Source of the DNA: Cristatella mucedo
Taxonomy: Eukaryota > Bryozoa > Phylactolaemata > Cristatellidae
Direction of reading: 5' to 3'
NCBI GenBank assembly: GCA_009760855.2
Contig: WPIO01000048.1
Coordinates: forward strand, 771,501-831,500
DNA: 60,000 bases
Under the pieces are notes generated by a model that saw only the letters and a program-made list of their open reading frames with translations, was not told the origin of the DNA and did not search any database. The translations under genes were made by a program, and so were the position numbers. This document shows positions 11,785 to 23,587 of this stretch, in pieces; the first letter of the stretch is position 1, and every line of letters starts with the position of its first letter.

Positions 11785-11962
11785 TTTTGGGTCTCTGTGA
11801 TTCGCTATATGTGCACCCGCTTACACTGCGCCTGCCGCTTGCGGATGTTACCACCAAACATTTGGTTATGCATTTTATGCATGCAGCATCTGCACATTGA
11901 CTAGAGAGAGAGAGATTCAGTTGCCCGAGTGCACTATACACATTTATTATTATTAATATAAC
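11785..11962 (+). mobile_element. LINE-A3 3' tail
   Basis: GTCTCTGTGATTCGCTATAT and CTGCGCCTGCCGCTTGCGGA resemble the tail at 47961-48130. GAGAGATTCAGTTGCCCGAG, GCACTATACACATTTATTAT and TATTAA give the worn terminal hairpin and ATT end. No coding part is present. Confidence 0.6.
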
Positions 11963-12117
11963 TATTAAAGCTAGGATGGAGCTGCTGAATTCGATGAGAA
12001 GTGAATGCGGTTACCTAGAGCCGAAACCTTGCAGATGCAACGTCGCTCGCTCACTCTGGCCTCAGACTCCCTACCTGATCTGTGGCAATTTTTCAGAAAC
12101 GTCCCATTGCCTCTTTG

Positions 12118-12275
12118 TCTTAACGAAGGCGTTAGGAGGTGCTGATATTTCATGACCCAGGTCTTCGGTTGGATTTCTGCGGCCGGCAATCCCATGTTGT
12201 CAATGGAGGTGGAAGTAATATACCGTAAAGCTATTTTGCCGCTTTGTAAAATAAGGATGCTAAATCAGGGGATCT
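12118..12275 (+). mobile_element. decayed SINE-2 copy
   Basis: GTTAGGAGGTGCTGATATTT, CATGACCCAGGTCTTCGGTT, then CAATCCCATGTTGTCAATGG and AAATAAGGATGCTAAATCAG follow the SINE-2 order with many substitutions. Confidence 0.5.
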
Positions 12276-13711
12276 TTCTTTAATTCTATCACAGCTATCC
12301 TCCGTCAGCTGCATTAATGTCACCAAGTTTCGGGCCTGATGTGAGCCCCTTTAAAACCCTTTGAGAGTGCTCCGAGGTATAGTAAATATACAGTCTGCTG
12401 CTATTCCTACTATTTCAAGATATGTCTCGCGTGCCGTTCTCAGTCACTGTTGGTAAGAAATATCTCCTCAATTATGCATGCATCTATGGTGGCATTCATC
12501 TTACTTTCAAAAAAGAAGAGATTAAAAATTGTGGAAAACTAGTTCATGTTCATGAATTTCATTCATTCGTTAAATACTGAAGTATAAGAGAAGAAGCTCT
12601 GACTGTAAATGTATACACCTTGTAAATAAAGTGTCTTCAAAGCTGTACATAAATATTTGCCCTTGAAAACAACGTCCATTCTATTTAGTAAGACAACTTG
12701 CTAAAGAGGAATATAAAAAATACTTATAAAATGTACTCAACAAGCGAATATTTGTTTGGGTTACCTTTCGAAAGACAAACATGCTAGAAATGTGATAGGA
12801 AATTCTGACGACTTCCACATGAAAGAAAGACTGGTTATACATATTATATCTAGCTCGGATGAAAACCGAAAGCAACATATATACAAATAAAATGTTTACC
12901 GATCTCTGCCTCATATGCGACTTGTATCCCAACTTGCTGAACTTTGGTACATCGAGATTTATGCTTGAAGCTTGTTGAAGTGCATTATTGGGAATTTTAT
13001 GCGGCTTCATTTTCAGTACAGCTTGATGCCTAGCACATTCCACAACTCGGCTAATACTTCACGTATCAGAGTGAAATTTGAAATACAAGTTCAACTCTGC
13101 CTGTATCGCCTGATGGTAGGCTAGATTATCTCTGATTTATGTTAGATAGATTTTTTGCAATAGCCGCTGCATGCGTTTGGACGTGCAAACGATTAGCGAT
13201 GTCTTAGCTGCCATACCTGTACGTGACGGAATTAGTACAGTGTCGCTACAAGCTGAGGTGAAGGACGCTTGTGATAATTTGATTAGTGATAAATGTGCAT
13301 GTATAATAGATAAATAAATCCAAAGAATTCATTAATATGCCTTTTTTGGTAAAGTAGTTACGATGGCTTTCGGTTGATTTATGGATACCAAGATAGGATG
13401 TTACCTTGACTAAAAAGGCCAGCCATAGATTTGGCTCTTCATATCAGCGAAACTTCTGCACCTGAAACTTCAGTTTCAGCCATCTCATGCCCATACGATC
13501 TCTCGCGACAATGCATTAGTTGTTCCATTGTTCATTTGAAGAGCGTTTCGATAGAATCTTATCTTAGTGGTTCCTAAGTTGCGAAACTCACTTCCACATT
13601 ACTTCTTCTGAATAAAACTTTCAGGCATCTTGCCAAAGAAGAAACCAAAATTGTGCACTTTCATTGACGGTCACACTACGGCACAATTAATTAGATGACG
13701 AAAGTTGCTGG
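12276..13711. other. AT-rich unique sequence
   Basis: No domain or repeat was recognised. The longest frame (13043-12681, minus strand, 120 codons) is AT-driven and matches nothing I know. Confidence 0.5.
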
Positions 13712-13877
13712 CCGTGATGGCCCAAGAGGTAATGTGCTCGCTCTTCAGGACCGAGGTCATGGGTTCGAATTTTGCAGTGGGCAATCCTTCATTGCCAACT
13801 GCAAGCGGCAGTGATAGCTATTAAGGCTCTTCGGCCACTATACAAATGAAGCTTTTAAATCAGTTAGTATTTATTTT
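13712..13877 (+). mobile_element. SINE-2 copy, well preserved
   Basis: This is the best SINE-2 example here. The A-box region is TGGCCCAAGAGGTAATGTGC, followed by TCGCTCTTCAGGACCGAGGT and a B-box region GGGTTCGAAT. The body is GGGCAATCCTTCATTGCCAA, CTGCAAGCGGCAGTGATAGC and GGCTCTTCGGCCACTATACA. The end is AATGAAGCTTTTAAATCAG. There is no LINE-A stem-loop at its end. Confidence 0.85.
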
Positions 13878-14679
13878 TTATTCCGGACCTACGTTTATGG
13901 TTTTCCATATGAAGGGGTTGGGCGTTAAGCTTTATAGCACAAGGAAATTGGCCGATCGAATCAGGAACAGATTTAGACAAGCCAGCCATTCAGTTTAATA
14001 GTCGTTGCAGCAGATTATAATGCTGTAACTGACTAGTACAACCATGTGTTATCGGCATAAAAACTTAGAGGTAATGCCACTGCCATGCTTCATTTTCCCT
14101 AAAGGCTCTGCATACATGGGGAACGGCGAATGGCTGAGAAAGATCTTAACAAAATTTAGCATGCGCCTGATCTGCAGACCAAGCATGGACTTGCTAAACT
14201 ATGTCATACCCCTATCCCCCTACCCATACCAGCCAGGAACCTTTCCTTTTATGGTACTTTTCATTGAAAATACACAGTTTTTAAACCAGAGATGAAACAC
14301 TGAAGTCACATTTTTACATTGCCGCCGCGAATGATGACGTACTAAAACACAATCTAGTCTCAATCGGTCCTGAATTACGTTTTATTCTCAAACAGAGTGT
14401 ACTCACTAGTTGTGGATTAAAAGCATTAGGAGCCACGTGAGGCGTAGTCTCAGATTTCATTATTTAAACCGCTGCATAAGCGTGCGTGTTTGCTGTCATT
14501 TAAAGCTGAATGAAGGAGTTGGAATTGGCCAGATGTCCTCATGCAGGTTTTGTAGTTGGTTTCTCAGGTATTGGATTGAGTAGACCGCGATTGTGTTTGG
14601 CTATCATATATATATAGATATCATTCATATATTGGAGGAGTACAATCGTACAATTTGGCGGCCATGCTGCAGTGAGTTA

Positions 14680-14850
14680 GTTCTGCTCGGTCATAGCCTA
14701 GCAGCACTCGCACATTGCGTCACAGGTCGATCCTTAGAGAGCGAGTAATTCCTTCTGCCTTCTGCATGCAGAGGTAAAAGCCGACAAGAATCCTCTGCCG
14801 CGACGTCATCTATGACGCTATCAAATCAGCAGCTCTTTACTTTTACTTTA
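14680..14850 (+). mobile_element. possible decayed SINE-2 (uncertain)
   Basis: Only the end, CTATCAAATCAGCAGCTCTT, resembles a SINE-2 terminus. ACTTTTACTTTAC also follows the copy at 9900-10053. The head cannot be recognised. Confidence 0.25.
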
Positions 14851-14871
14851 CTACAGGCATCGCTCGCGTGT

Positions 14872-15863
14872 AATTTAATGCAATTTAATTCATCTCTGTC
14901 TGTAGCCCCACAAAACCACAAAGACTATATGGGTATTTCGCAGGAGAGTTTTGTATAGCGCACTCACAGCCTGAGCGGCTTTCGGTACGCATTCGGTAGT
15001 TGACATACTTCATCTCACGCAACAAAAGAGAAAGTTGGGAGGATAGCAGAGTCAGAAGAGCAGTTGAGGTGGAGAATAACATGGAAGTAGTTGCTAATGA
15101 CGGCTGAAAAGGATGTGCCACAGTCGTCAGTTGGAGAGTAGTCGCTGCCTAAGAATCGTGGAAGTGCGTTATACAGTCTAGGACCTGCAAAACAAAAGCT
15201 TCTATCGACAATGATCTTTAAGCGAAGGAATACAAGCGCTAATTTTTTGTCTATACAGGACCTGAGGTCACGAGGAGGCTGAAACTGGTGCAGCAGTTCA
15301 GCTGGGTATGGAGGAGCCAAGCCGTGGCGGGCCTTGTGGGTCAGCGTAAAAGCTTTGCTCTGCATCCGTTGATCAACCAACAGCCATCCTAGCTCTTTCA
15401 GCAGAGAAGACACGTGGTTTTACTCTGGGATTTGAAAACTAGCCTTGGAGCCGTATTCATACCAGCTCTAGTTGCCTAAATGCTTTTTCTGTAGCCCAGC
15501 CAAAAGGGAATTACAATAATCTAGCCGAGACAGAACTAAGGAGCTAGATAAATTTTTTCAAAGCCACTGCGAAAGACAACTCCTAATCTTAGATAGGGAT
15601 CGGATATCATGGCTAGCTGTGGAAGCAGTCATCTAAACGAAGCTTCCAAAATTTAGGCAACTGTCAAAGACGACACCTAAATTCCGAGCACATGCTGACG
15701 GTCTTACAGCAGCATCACGTTCTTGTCCACCAGCCTCATGCTTAGGGTGTCCAATGAGAAGGAGTTCAGTTTTATCGTCGTCGGAAATTTGCCGACTTTG
15801 AGAATCGAATGTTGGCAAGGCAAGCATTTCTCTGATGGCAATATCTATCAATTGCATTATCAA
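14872..15863 (-). mobile_element. LINE-B copy 2: reverse-transcriptase C-terminal region
   Basis: It is homologous to the copy at 3567-4497 over its whole length, with the same order of landmarks: DDDKTELLLIGHPKHEAGG, CARNLGVVFDSCLNF, then LGWLLVDQRMQSKAFTLTHK, ARHGLAPPYPAELLHQFQP and AGPRLYNALP. Several frameshifts break it (near 15413-15430 and 15640). The 3' UTR carries the same CTGAGCGGCTTTCGGTACGC segment. Its 5' side stops near 15863, just before a LINE-A insertion. The RT palm at 17581-18290 may be its missing front half. Confidence 0.85.
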
Positions 15864-15892
15864 TATTATTATTATTATTATTATTAAGCATT
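15862..15892. repeat. (ATT)n microsatellite
   Basis: A run of about nine ATT units lies between the LINE-B body and the 3' end of the neighbouring LINE-A copy. It probably descends from an insertion tail. Confidence 0.9.
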
Positions 15893-15929
15893 CTGTTGAT
15901 CAGTTGCTGCAGCAGATTCTGACGGTTTA

Positions 15930-17580
15930 AGTAATAATAATTATGATAAATTTGATATAGCACCCTCAGAGAAATCAGTCTCTTTCTAGGCACTTAGTAC
16001 ATTTGCTGCAAGGAAGCACGATCAAATGGCTAGTGGTAGCATGCCCAATGACAACAAGCATAGCATGGTCAGGGGTGACATGCACATGATCTGCATGCGA
16101 AAATGCTTAGTTGCAGCATGCACAGTATCAGAACGCATAAGCAAGTAAAGGACGAATCATATGGACCCACTAAATGCTGTGATAAACAGATCTATTTTAG
16201 TATCTTTTTAAATGGGGTCAAGTCAGTGGATGTCGTGACGCAAGTCGGGAGTGAGTTCCAGGCTTTGGGAGCATTCGAACTCAAGGCACGGTCTCCATAG
16301 GATTCGAGGTTCATACGAGGTATATGTAAACGATTACATTCCGAAAAGCGAGTGGTAGGATGCTTAGCCTGGTGGGGGAGTAGATCTGATAAGTAGGCCG
16401 GATCCAAAGAATGAAGAGACCTAAAAGTGGGTGGCAAAGTCTTGAAGTCGATGGATTGCTTGACTGAGAGCCACTGCAGGTCGGCGAGACGTGGTGTGAT
16501 GGGGTAACTGCTACACTTACGGCAGACAAGCCTAGTTGCAGAGGAGTTTTGCTCCGACTAAGTGCTTAATTACACAGGTCGGTAGATCTGCAAGCAGTGA
16601 GTTACTGAAGTCGATACCCGATGTCTCACATGCATGGACGAATTCAGATGTGGTATCCCTGTTTAAGTAATCCCGAATTTTAGCTGTGTTTTGTAGCTGA
16701 AAGTAGCCAGGCTTGACTGTGGAGCTGATGTAGTCGTCCAATGAAAGGTCACATTGGAACATGACACCTAGGTTTCGTGCTGATTCACAAGGAGATATAC
16801 TAGCAGAGCTCATTTTTAGCGCTAACCTTTTCACTTTCTGAATCTCACTTGGTTTGCCCATAACTTGAGAGCCCTGAGGTACCCCATACTTAAGAAATTC
16901 CTCGGATGATCTCTGTCTGTTAGCACCAATATGCTGGAGTCTCCCACTGAGATAGGACCTGAACCTTTGTAGCGCAGTGCCAGTGATGCCCAGGTGAGAT
17001 GAGTGGTGCTTAAGAATGACTTAGTAATTGATAGTATCAAAAGCTGCCGAAAGATCGAGCAAAACAAGCAAAGAGACTTCACTTAAGTCTGCATTCCAAA
17101 GTAGGTCGTTATAAACCCATTGCTGACTCTGTGGAATGATTAGCTCTAAAACCAGACTGGAGCTTGCTAACGAAGTTTATAGTTTCAACATAGGATTTCA
17201 GCCCGTCTGCCACGACTCGTTCTAGTGTCTTTGATAGGAACGGTAGATGGAAGACTTGGCGGAAGCTGCTCAAGTTCTCTTGATCTAATGCTGCTTTCTT
17301 GAGTAGTGGCGTGACTACAGCCTTTTTGAGATATGATGGGACATGACCTGAGGCTAATTACATATTTATGGTGTTAGCTATGTATGGCAGCAGCAGATCT
17401 ATGCATCGAAGAAGCAGGATTGTGGGAAAGGGTCTGGAGGACTATTTGTCTTTTGTAGTTGGTATACGAGCTTCAGAACGAGATCAATAGTGGCCTCTTT
17501 GAATGAAGACATTGAGGTGCTACGTGGAATTGAGGGACATGATTCCAGGGGGGTTGCTGCCACCCGTGGCATGGACTCCC
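15930..17580 (-). mobile_element. LINE-A copy with most of the RT domain, palm deletion
   Basis: In coding order the minus strand gives: the pre-RT linker VAATPLESCPSIPRSTSMSS and FKEATIDLVLKL; the RT start SGHVPSYLKKAVVTPLLKKA, LERVVADGLKSYVETI and LQSGFRANHSTESA; the palm piece LLVLLDLSAAFDTINY; and GVPQGS. GVPQGS then joins directly to MGKPSEIQKVKRL. The stretch between them, which carries the catalytic YxDD in intact relatives, is deleted (around 16860). The C-terminal region follows (ESARNLGVMFQCDLSLDDYI, shifted DLQWLSVKQSI-like residues), then the A2-type 3' UTR and an ATT-rich end. It cannot encode an active enzyme. Confidence 0.85.
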
Positions 17581-18290
17581 TGATCATGACAAATACAACT
17601 GCCCAATCATCAGCATACAATTTATATCATATAACATGGTCCTGAATCACTTTTCCCAGAGGTCGAGTATAAATGAAAGACAGCTAGGAACCGAGGACGG
17701 ACCCTTGAAGGACTCCACAGGTGACTGGTCTCGTGGATGAGACCTGATCCTCACATGACACGGATTGAACACGATCAGACAAATACGATTTAAAACATGC
17801 CAGTGCCTCGTCTCCCAGACTGGTCGTTGTTCTCAATCGTTCAAGTAGGATACAGAATCATTAGTGTCGAAGGCAGCCGATACGCTAGGGTAGTGGCATT
17901 CCCGTCATCGTTGCTGCATAGCATGCCGCCATTTGTTACGTGGAGGAGAGAGCAGTTTCAGTGGAGTGCTGCCGCTTGGACCCCATTGAAATGTTTCCGA
18001 CATTTCATTCTTTTCAATAGATTATACCAGCTGCTTAGCGGCAATGTTTTCAAGAATATTTGACAAAAAAAGAAAAAAGTGAAGCTGGGTGATAGTTTGA
18101 AAGGAACTCAGTATATAATCCAGGTTTTAAAAATCTTTGTTATGGCTGGGCAAGTTGGTCTGCCAGTGAGAACCACAAAGATGTATAGGGCCTTCAGGAG
18201 ACGAGCTCTTTTTATTAGACCACATTAAGGTAGCCACATCGAATGCAGAAACCTCGGAAAATGTTTAAGGAAGGTCACACGTTGCGATTC
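17581..18290 (-). mobile_element. LINE-C: reverse-transcriptase fingers/palm with YADD
   Basis: The minus strand encodes, with frameshifts, FLSNILENIAAKQLV, then AAFDTND (for the usual LSAAFDTIDH), GDEALACFKSYLSDRVQSVS, GVLQGSVLGS and YTRPLGKVIQDHVI, and ends at YADDWAVVF. This is the catalytic half of an L2/CR1-like reverse transcriptase and keeps the YADD core. It stops abruptly at about 17581, where the LINE-A linker begins. Its C-terminal half is absent here but could be the LINE-B block at 14872-15863, which would make B and C one element. Stops and frameshifts mark it as dead. Confidence 0.75.
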
Positions 18291-18769
18291 AGCAATTGTT
18301 TCAGACGGAGTGGGCTTTATGGAGGCATGAATCAGTAAAGAATGGCTGTGAAGTCCAGCACTCGTCGCGTACGTAGTGTTTGTTCGAAAAAAATGGTCCT
18401 GGATGGCGCTTTTTTATACATTTTGAGAGATATATTTAAGTTATTAAATTGTATAATACCGCTTTTCATCGGCAACACGTGTTATCTTGTAATTGCTTAT
18501 GCCTCATGAGTATACAGGCCGGAAAATGTTCCAGAAAAACTTTGCTTGTGTTACTTAAACGGTAATAAATTTAAATCCAAACTATTTTTAATTATAAGAG
18601 GGGATGAACAATTCGGAATGAATTTGTGTCGTTTTTCACGTTTAGTCAATAAAAACAATGAATCAATAACAATTAACGCGTATTTAATTCAAATTTATAC
18701 AAAAATTATCAAAGAAAATTTAGGAGTGTGTATTTTTCTGATATTTACCGTTATCTTATATTTCTCTTG

Positions 18770-19810
18770 ATGGATTGTTTTCCAAATGTTATCTACGATC
18801 ATGGTCTCGTTATGCAGTCCTTGGTAGCGACATCCGCAATTCAGGGAAGCCTGATGGAAGCGCTCGCTCAGCCATCCGAGTAGGCCCCAAGTTTCTCTTG
18901 AATTTTGAAAGATAAACATCAAGACATAGACCTTAAAGAAAATCTTGCAGCCCATTGTGCAATTGTATGTAGTAATAGCCTCAACCAGCTCTGTGTATTT
19001 TTCCGCTTTGTGATTGTCCAGAAAACCCCTAATCACTACGACGTAGCTCTTCCAACCCGCTTTTTCATTACTACTGTGCTTTTTGGGGAATTATTTGCAC
19101 TCAATGATGCGGTATTACGCAGCGACTGGCTTTTAACATGCCTAAGACAGCTGGATGAGAAGTCTCTAAGCTACTCGAAGGCTAAAGGCTCTTTATCTAG
19201 AGCTGCGACGAATTGTTTCACAATGCCCAATTTGATGTATGCAATGGTGGCAGCAGTACCTGTCAGAGAGGGTCCACTCAGTGGCTCCACTCGACATGGT
19301 TGCTCCCTAGAGAGAGTAAAATTCACTGGGGCCAGTCTCGCCAGTGTTATTGTGCATGGTGGTCCTTGGAATCCCCAAAGTTAGGAAACTTAGCAGGAAA
19401 ACCTTAGCGAAACTGTCTCAGAAATTCATTTGGGAGTGCCGCCATTTTTATATCCTCGACAACCTCGGCAAACTCGTCGTACCTCAAGGCATGCTTCAAG
19501 CTCTTAACGCTTTCGTTATCTCTTTGGTGTGCACGGAGTGAGCCTGCGGAAGAGGTAAGTGCTTGCTCCAATTACGGGAAGGCATGGCTTACGCTTCTGG
19601 ACGGGCTGCCGGTGCAAATCGGTTCTGCTAATCCTGGTTACAGGCAATTCCAATTGCCTGAAGCGGAATGTTCCCGTTGCGGCAGAGGCAGAAACCTTCT
19701 CCACTGATGAAAAAATGGAGAACGATTGTTGAAGCTCCCTCTTGATCAGAGACATGCATGCTGCTTTTACATCCAAAACGTTCAGCTGCCTCAGCCTAGA
19801 CATCAAATAT
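18770..19810 (-). pseudogene. decayed copy of a widespread uncharacterised invertebrate ORF
   Basis: In shifted minus-strand frames I read, in order: AHSVHTKE, LKHALRYDEFAEVV, DSKDHHAQ followed by HWRDWPQ, VLLPPLH, IKLGIVKQFVAALDKEPLAF, TELVEAITTYNCTMGCKI, and LSERFHQ with GCRYQG. From memory this order (HSVHLKE, KDWPARE, LLPPLHIKLGLMKQFVKALD, YKELVEDML, GERFHQDI, RYQG) belongs to a high-copy protein family seen in many invertebrate genomes, of unknown function and probably transposon-linked. At least five frame changes and several stops make it a pseudogene. Confidence 0.65.
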
Positions 19811-19896
19811 CGGCATTAGGCTCGGCGAGATCAGGATTTATGATCAAGTCGTTGTGGTCTTTCTTTGATTAGCATAACTTTTACACCACGGACTTA

Positions 19897-20560
19897 CCAG
19901 ATGCTGTTAAAAATAAATGCGTCTTTAGCTTCTTTTTAGATATCGTCAAATCAGAGGATGTCGTGACGCCAGTCGGGAGTGATTTCCAAGATTTGGAAGC
20001 ATGGACTAAAGGCGCGGTCTTCAAAGAATTGGAAATATGTAAGAGGTATAAATAAACGATTTGATTTAAAAAGCGAGTGTTACAATTCTTAGCCTGGCGG
20101 GGGAGTAGATCTGATACGTATGCTGAAGCCAAATAAGCAAGAAACCTAAAAGTGAGGGATAAAACCTTGAAGTCGATGTGTTGCTTGACTGGGAGCCAGT
20201 GCAGGTCAACGAGAATTGATTTTATTGGGCAACTGTGAAGCTCCCGACAAACAAGCCTGCCTGCAGAGTTTTGCACCAACTGTAAGAGTGCTTGTGCATT
20301 CTGGTAGACCAGTAAGCAGTGAGTTACAGAAAGCAAGACGGGATATCACAAATGCATGATATAATTTAAATGCAATATCCCTGTCTAAACGTGCCCGAAT
20401 TTTAAAAATGTTGTGTAGCTGACTGTGGACCTGATGTGTTCATCTTGCGAAAGGTCACTTTGGAACAGGACACCTAGATTTTGTGCAGATGCAGCAGAAG
20501 ATATGCGAGTGGAACCGGTTTTGAGCGTTAAGTTTCCAAATTTTTCAATCATACTTGCTT
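19897..20560 (-). mobile_element. LINE-A copy, truncated at both ends
   Basis: The frame 20336-19881 encodes LLQLVQNSAGRLVCRE, LVDLHWLPVKQHIDFKVLSL, LLPRQAKNCNTRF and KSWKSLPTGVTTSSDLT, the C-terminal RT region of LINE-A. The 5' side fades near 20560. The 3' UTR and ATT tail are missing, so the 3' end is also lost, which is unusual for this family. Confidence 0.85.
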
Positions 20561-20676
20561 TTCAGAACTAGTAAGTTGTTGCTTCCAATAACTATTTGTT
20601 CGCCTTTGCCTTCATATCTTTATTGCAGGTTTTCCCTATGTTTGCAGCATATTGATGCTCAGGGAAATTCATTTAC

Positions 20677-21620
20677 TAATAATAATAATAATAATAATAA
20701 AAATAATAATGCACTTGATAAAGCGCCCTCAGAGGACTTAATCTCTTTATAAGCGCTTTACATTTGCTGCAAAGGGAAATACAATTGAATGGTAAGTAAA
20801 ATTATGCTTGAAAAACAAACAAAATGAGTAACGTGGTTAGGGGTGACATGCACAGGGTCAGCATGCAAATGTGGTTAGTGGCAGCATGCACAGTGTCAGC
20901 ACGCATAAGCACGTGAAGCACGAATCACAGGGACCCACTAAATGCTGTCCTAAATAGGTGTCTTTAAATTCTTTTTAAATGTGGTCAGGTCAGGGGAATT
21001 TCTGACGCAGGTCGGAAGGGAGTTCCAGGCTTTGGGAGCATACGAGCTAAATGCACGGTCTCCAAAGGATTTAAGGTTTGTACGAGGTATTTCCAGACTG
21101 TTGGATTCCGAAAAGCGGGTGGTACGATGCTTGGCCTGATGGGGTAGTATATCTGAAAGATAGGCTGGAGCCATAGAATGAAGAGACCTAAAAGTGAGCG
21201 ACAAAACCTTGAAGTCAATCCGTTGCTTGACTGGTAGCCAGTGCAGGTCGGCGAGAAGTGGTGTGATGTGGCAGCTTCGACGCTCACGACAGACAAGCCT
21301 AACTGCAGAGTTTTGCACCGGCTGCAATCGGCTGATCGCACATGCTGGTAGGCCAGTAAGCAGTGAGTTGCATAAGTCGAGACCGGATGTCACGAATACA
21401 TGGACCAACTTGGGCGTGGTATCCTTATCTAAACAAACCCTAATTTTAGCAATGTTATGAAGCTGAAAATAGGCAGATTTGAATGTGGAGCTGATGTTCG
21501 TCTAACGAGAGGTCGCTTTGGAATATGACACCTAGATTTTGAGTTGATTCAACTGGAGATATGCTGACAGAGCCAATTTTGAGCGTCAGCCTTTCCAATT
21601 CCATGTAGGCAGCTGGGACA
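20677..21620 (-). mobile_element. LINE-A1 copy, 5'-truncated
   Basis: The frame 21408-20950 encodes VTSGLDLCNSLLTGLPACAI, QNSAVRLVCRERRSCHITPL, LADLHWLPVKQRIDFKVLSL, LPHQAKHRTTRFSESNSLEI and APKAWNSLPTCVRNS with no stop. The 3' UTR has the A1 signature (TTTTCAAGCATAATTTTACT and CAATTGTATTTCCCTTTGCA on the sense strand), the stem-loop, and an (ATT)n end. Close agreement with the copies at 23180, 24970 and 31776 suggests a recent burst. Confidence 0.9.
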
Positions 21621-23179
21621 AAGCTGAATTAGTGGGCATAAGGTTCTTCTGTCTGAATTATTATTCATATTATTGGAAATGACTAATCAGGAAAGTATAA
21701 ACTAATTACTAATTAGGAAGGTATTAATAATCCTTATGTAATAATATGAGCTACATCTGCTCAAATAGTTAAACTTAGACAAAAACCGAAAGTCAAACCG
21801 AAGTCAAAAACCGAAATGTTCTACGTTTTGCATGACAATCTGACCAAGTTTGATAACAAAATAATTTATTCGAGTCGTTACGTACGAAAGATACAGCTGA
21901 TAAAGAAATATGAATTATCTAAAGACTAGAGTATTAGCCATCTGCAATATTCAAAAAATAAGTAAGTTGTTAATATAGTCCCGATCTGGTCATATAAGCC
22001 AACGTTTGTAGGGAATAATGATTGTTTTCTGTACTTTTGAAACCAAGGAAATTGGAAAATAACCCTTACTGCTTGTAGCTACCCAAGAATCAAGGTAAAC
22101 CAAAGCAAATATTTGACAGACCTATCTGTTATCGTTTATCCTGGAAATTGACACATACCTAGTAGTTTTACTGCCCAAATCCCGAAAAATCTTTGCATAT
22201 TTATTCCTGCATTTGGATTCACCTCGCAGATATCAACCCTCATAATTGCGTTATTCCTAGATCTAGTCAGTGATCTTAGCTATAGCAGATCTATTTACCC
22301 AAAGCTCGTGCTGATGTTTTTGCATTTAGGGTTAAGTATAACCTATGTATAACCATAGACGCAATGAAATCACTTTGATTAATAGAAGCCTGCAGTAAAT
22401 AGAAACTTCGCTTGCTAAAATCCGAACTGGTAGCAGCCCTTTCAAGAGAGAAATTCTTCCTGTCGATTAATTTCAGTGAGAAGTGGTTTTTTCCATACCA
22501 TCAGCTTACAAAGTTGCCTCTAACAAAGAATCTGCCAATAGTCGGGTTATTTCAAACTAATTTCTTTTACTTACCATGCTTTGCCTTACCCTAAGACCAC
22601 GACATTTCTTTAAAATGGAATTTAAGAAACATCCAAGCATCTAGTGCTGGTGTGTAATATCATTCTCGGGTCCTGAAGCCAAGCGCTACTACCGTTTCTT
22701 GTCCGTTGCAGAATTGTCTTTCGAAAGCCGAAGTTTTTGAGAATATCATATACGGAAACCGATACAGCTAAGACCTGTCTAAAGCGTATCTGTTTGATCG
22801 AAGTGAGTAAGAAGTTACGTGCCTAGGAACATCGAAATGTTTACCGCTTCAAGCTGGCTCCGCCAGGCCGGCGGCGGCGGCGGTGGCGTTAGATACGCCA
22901 GCGGCTGTTGACCTGCTTATTAGCTACGATCGTACGTACATAATGTCGCTTCGTCATCGTCATTCAAATGCCTTCCTGGATGCTATTGCTGAGACCTGTG
23001 AATTATGCATTAGCAAAAGAAAAGCACCCCGGAACCGACACGGAGGCCGCGGACTGAAACCCCACTTGCTTGGCGGGGGGGGGCTGAGAGCTGAGAATCC
23101 ACTCCTTTGTTATTTACTAGCATTGTCTCGATCCTCTCAGTGCGTTCTCCCTCGAGCGTTGCTGTGAATATCTCTGACT
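21621..23179. other. AT-rich unique sequence with a GGC run
   Basis: No coding domain was recognised. A short (GGC)n run lies near 22870-22884 and a G9 run at 23075-23083. The short frames look random. Confidence 0.5.
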
Positions 23180-23587
23180 TAATAACAATAATATTATTAT
23201 TATTGCACTTGATAAAGCGCCCTCGGAGAACTTAATCTCTTTCTAGGCGCTTTACATTTGCTGCAAATTGAAATGCAATTGAATGGTAAGTTAAAAAAAT
23301 GCTTGAGAAACAAACAAAATGAATAATATGGTTAGGGGTGACATGCACAGGGTCAGCATGCAAATGTGGTTAGTGGCAGCATGCACAGTGTCAGCACGCA
23401 TAAGCACATCAAGGAAGAATCACGGGGACCCACTAAATGCTGTCCTAAATAGGTGTGTTTTTAAGTTCTTTTTAAATGTGGTCAGGTCAGGGATGTTCTG
23501 ACGCAGGTCGGGAGGGAGTTCCAGGCTTTGGGAGCATACGAACTAAATGCACTGTCTCCAAAGGATTTAAGGTTTGTACCAGGTATC
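23180..23587 (-). mobile_element. LINE-A1 copy, severely 5'-truncated
   Basis: On the minus strand only the last residues of the RT C-terminus remain (FGDSAFSSYAPKAWNSLPTC), then the A1 3' UTR, stem-loop and ATT tail. It is nearly identical to the matching part of 31776-32226. At 23588 it abuts the 5' half of an opposite-strand LINE-A. Confidence 0.9.
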
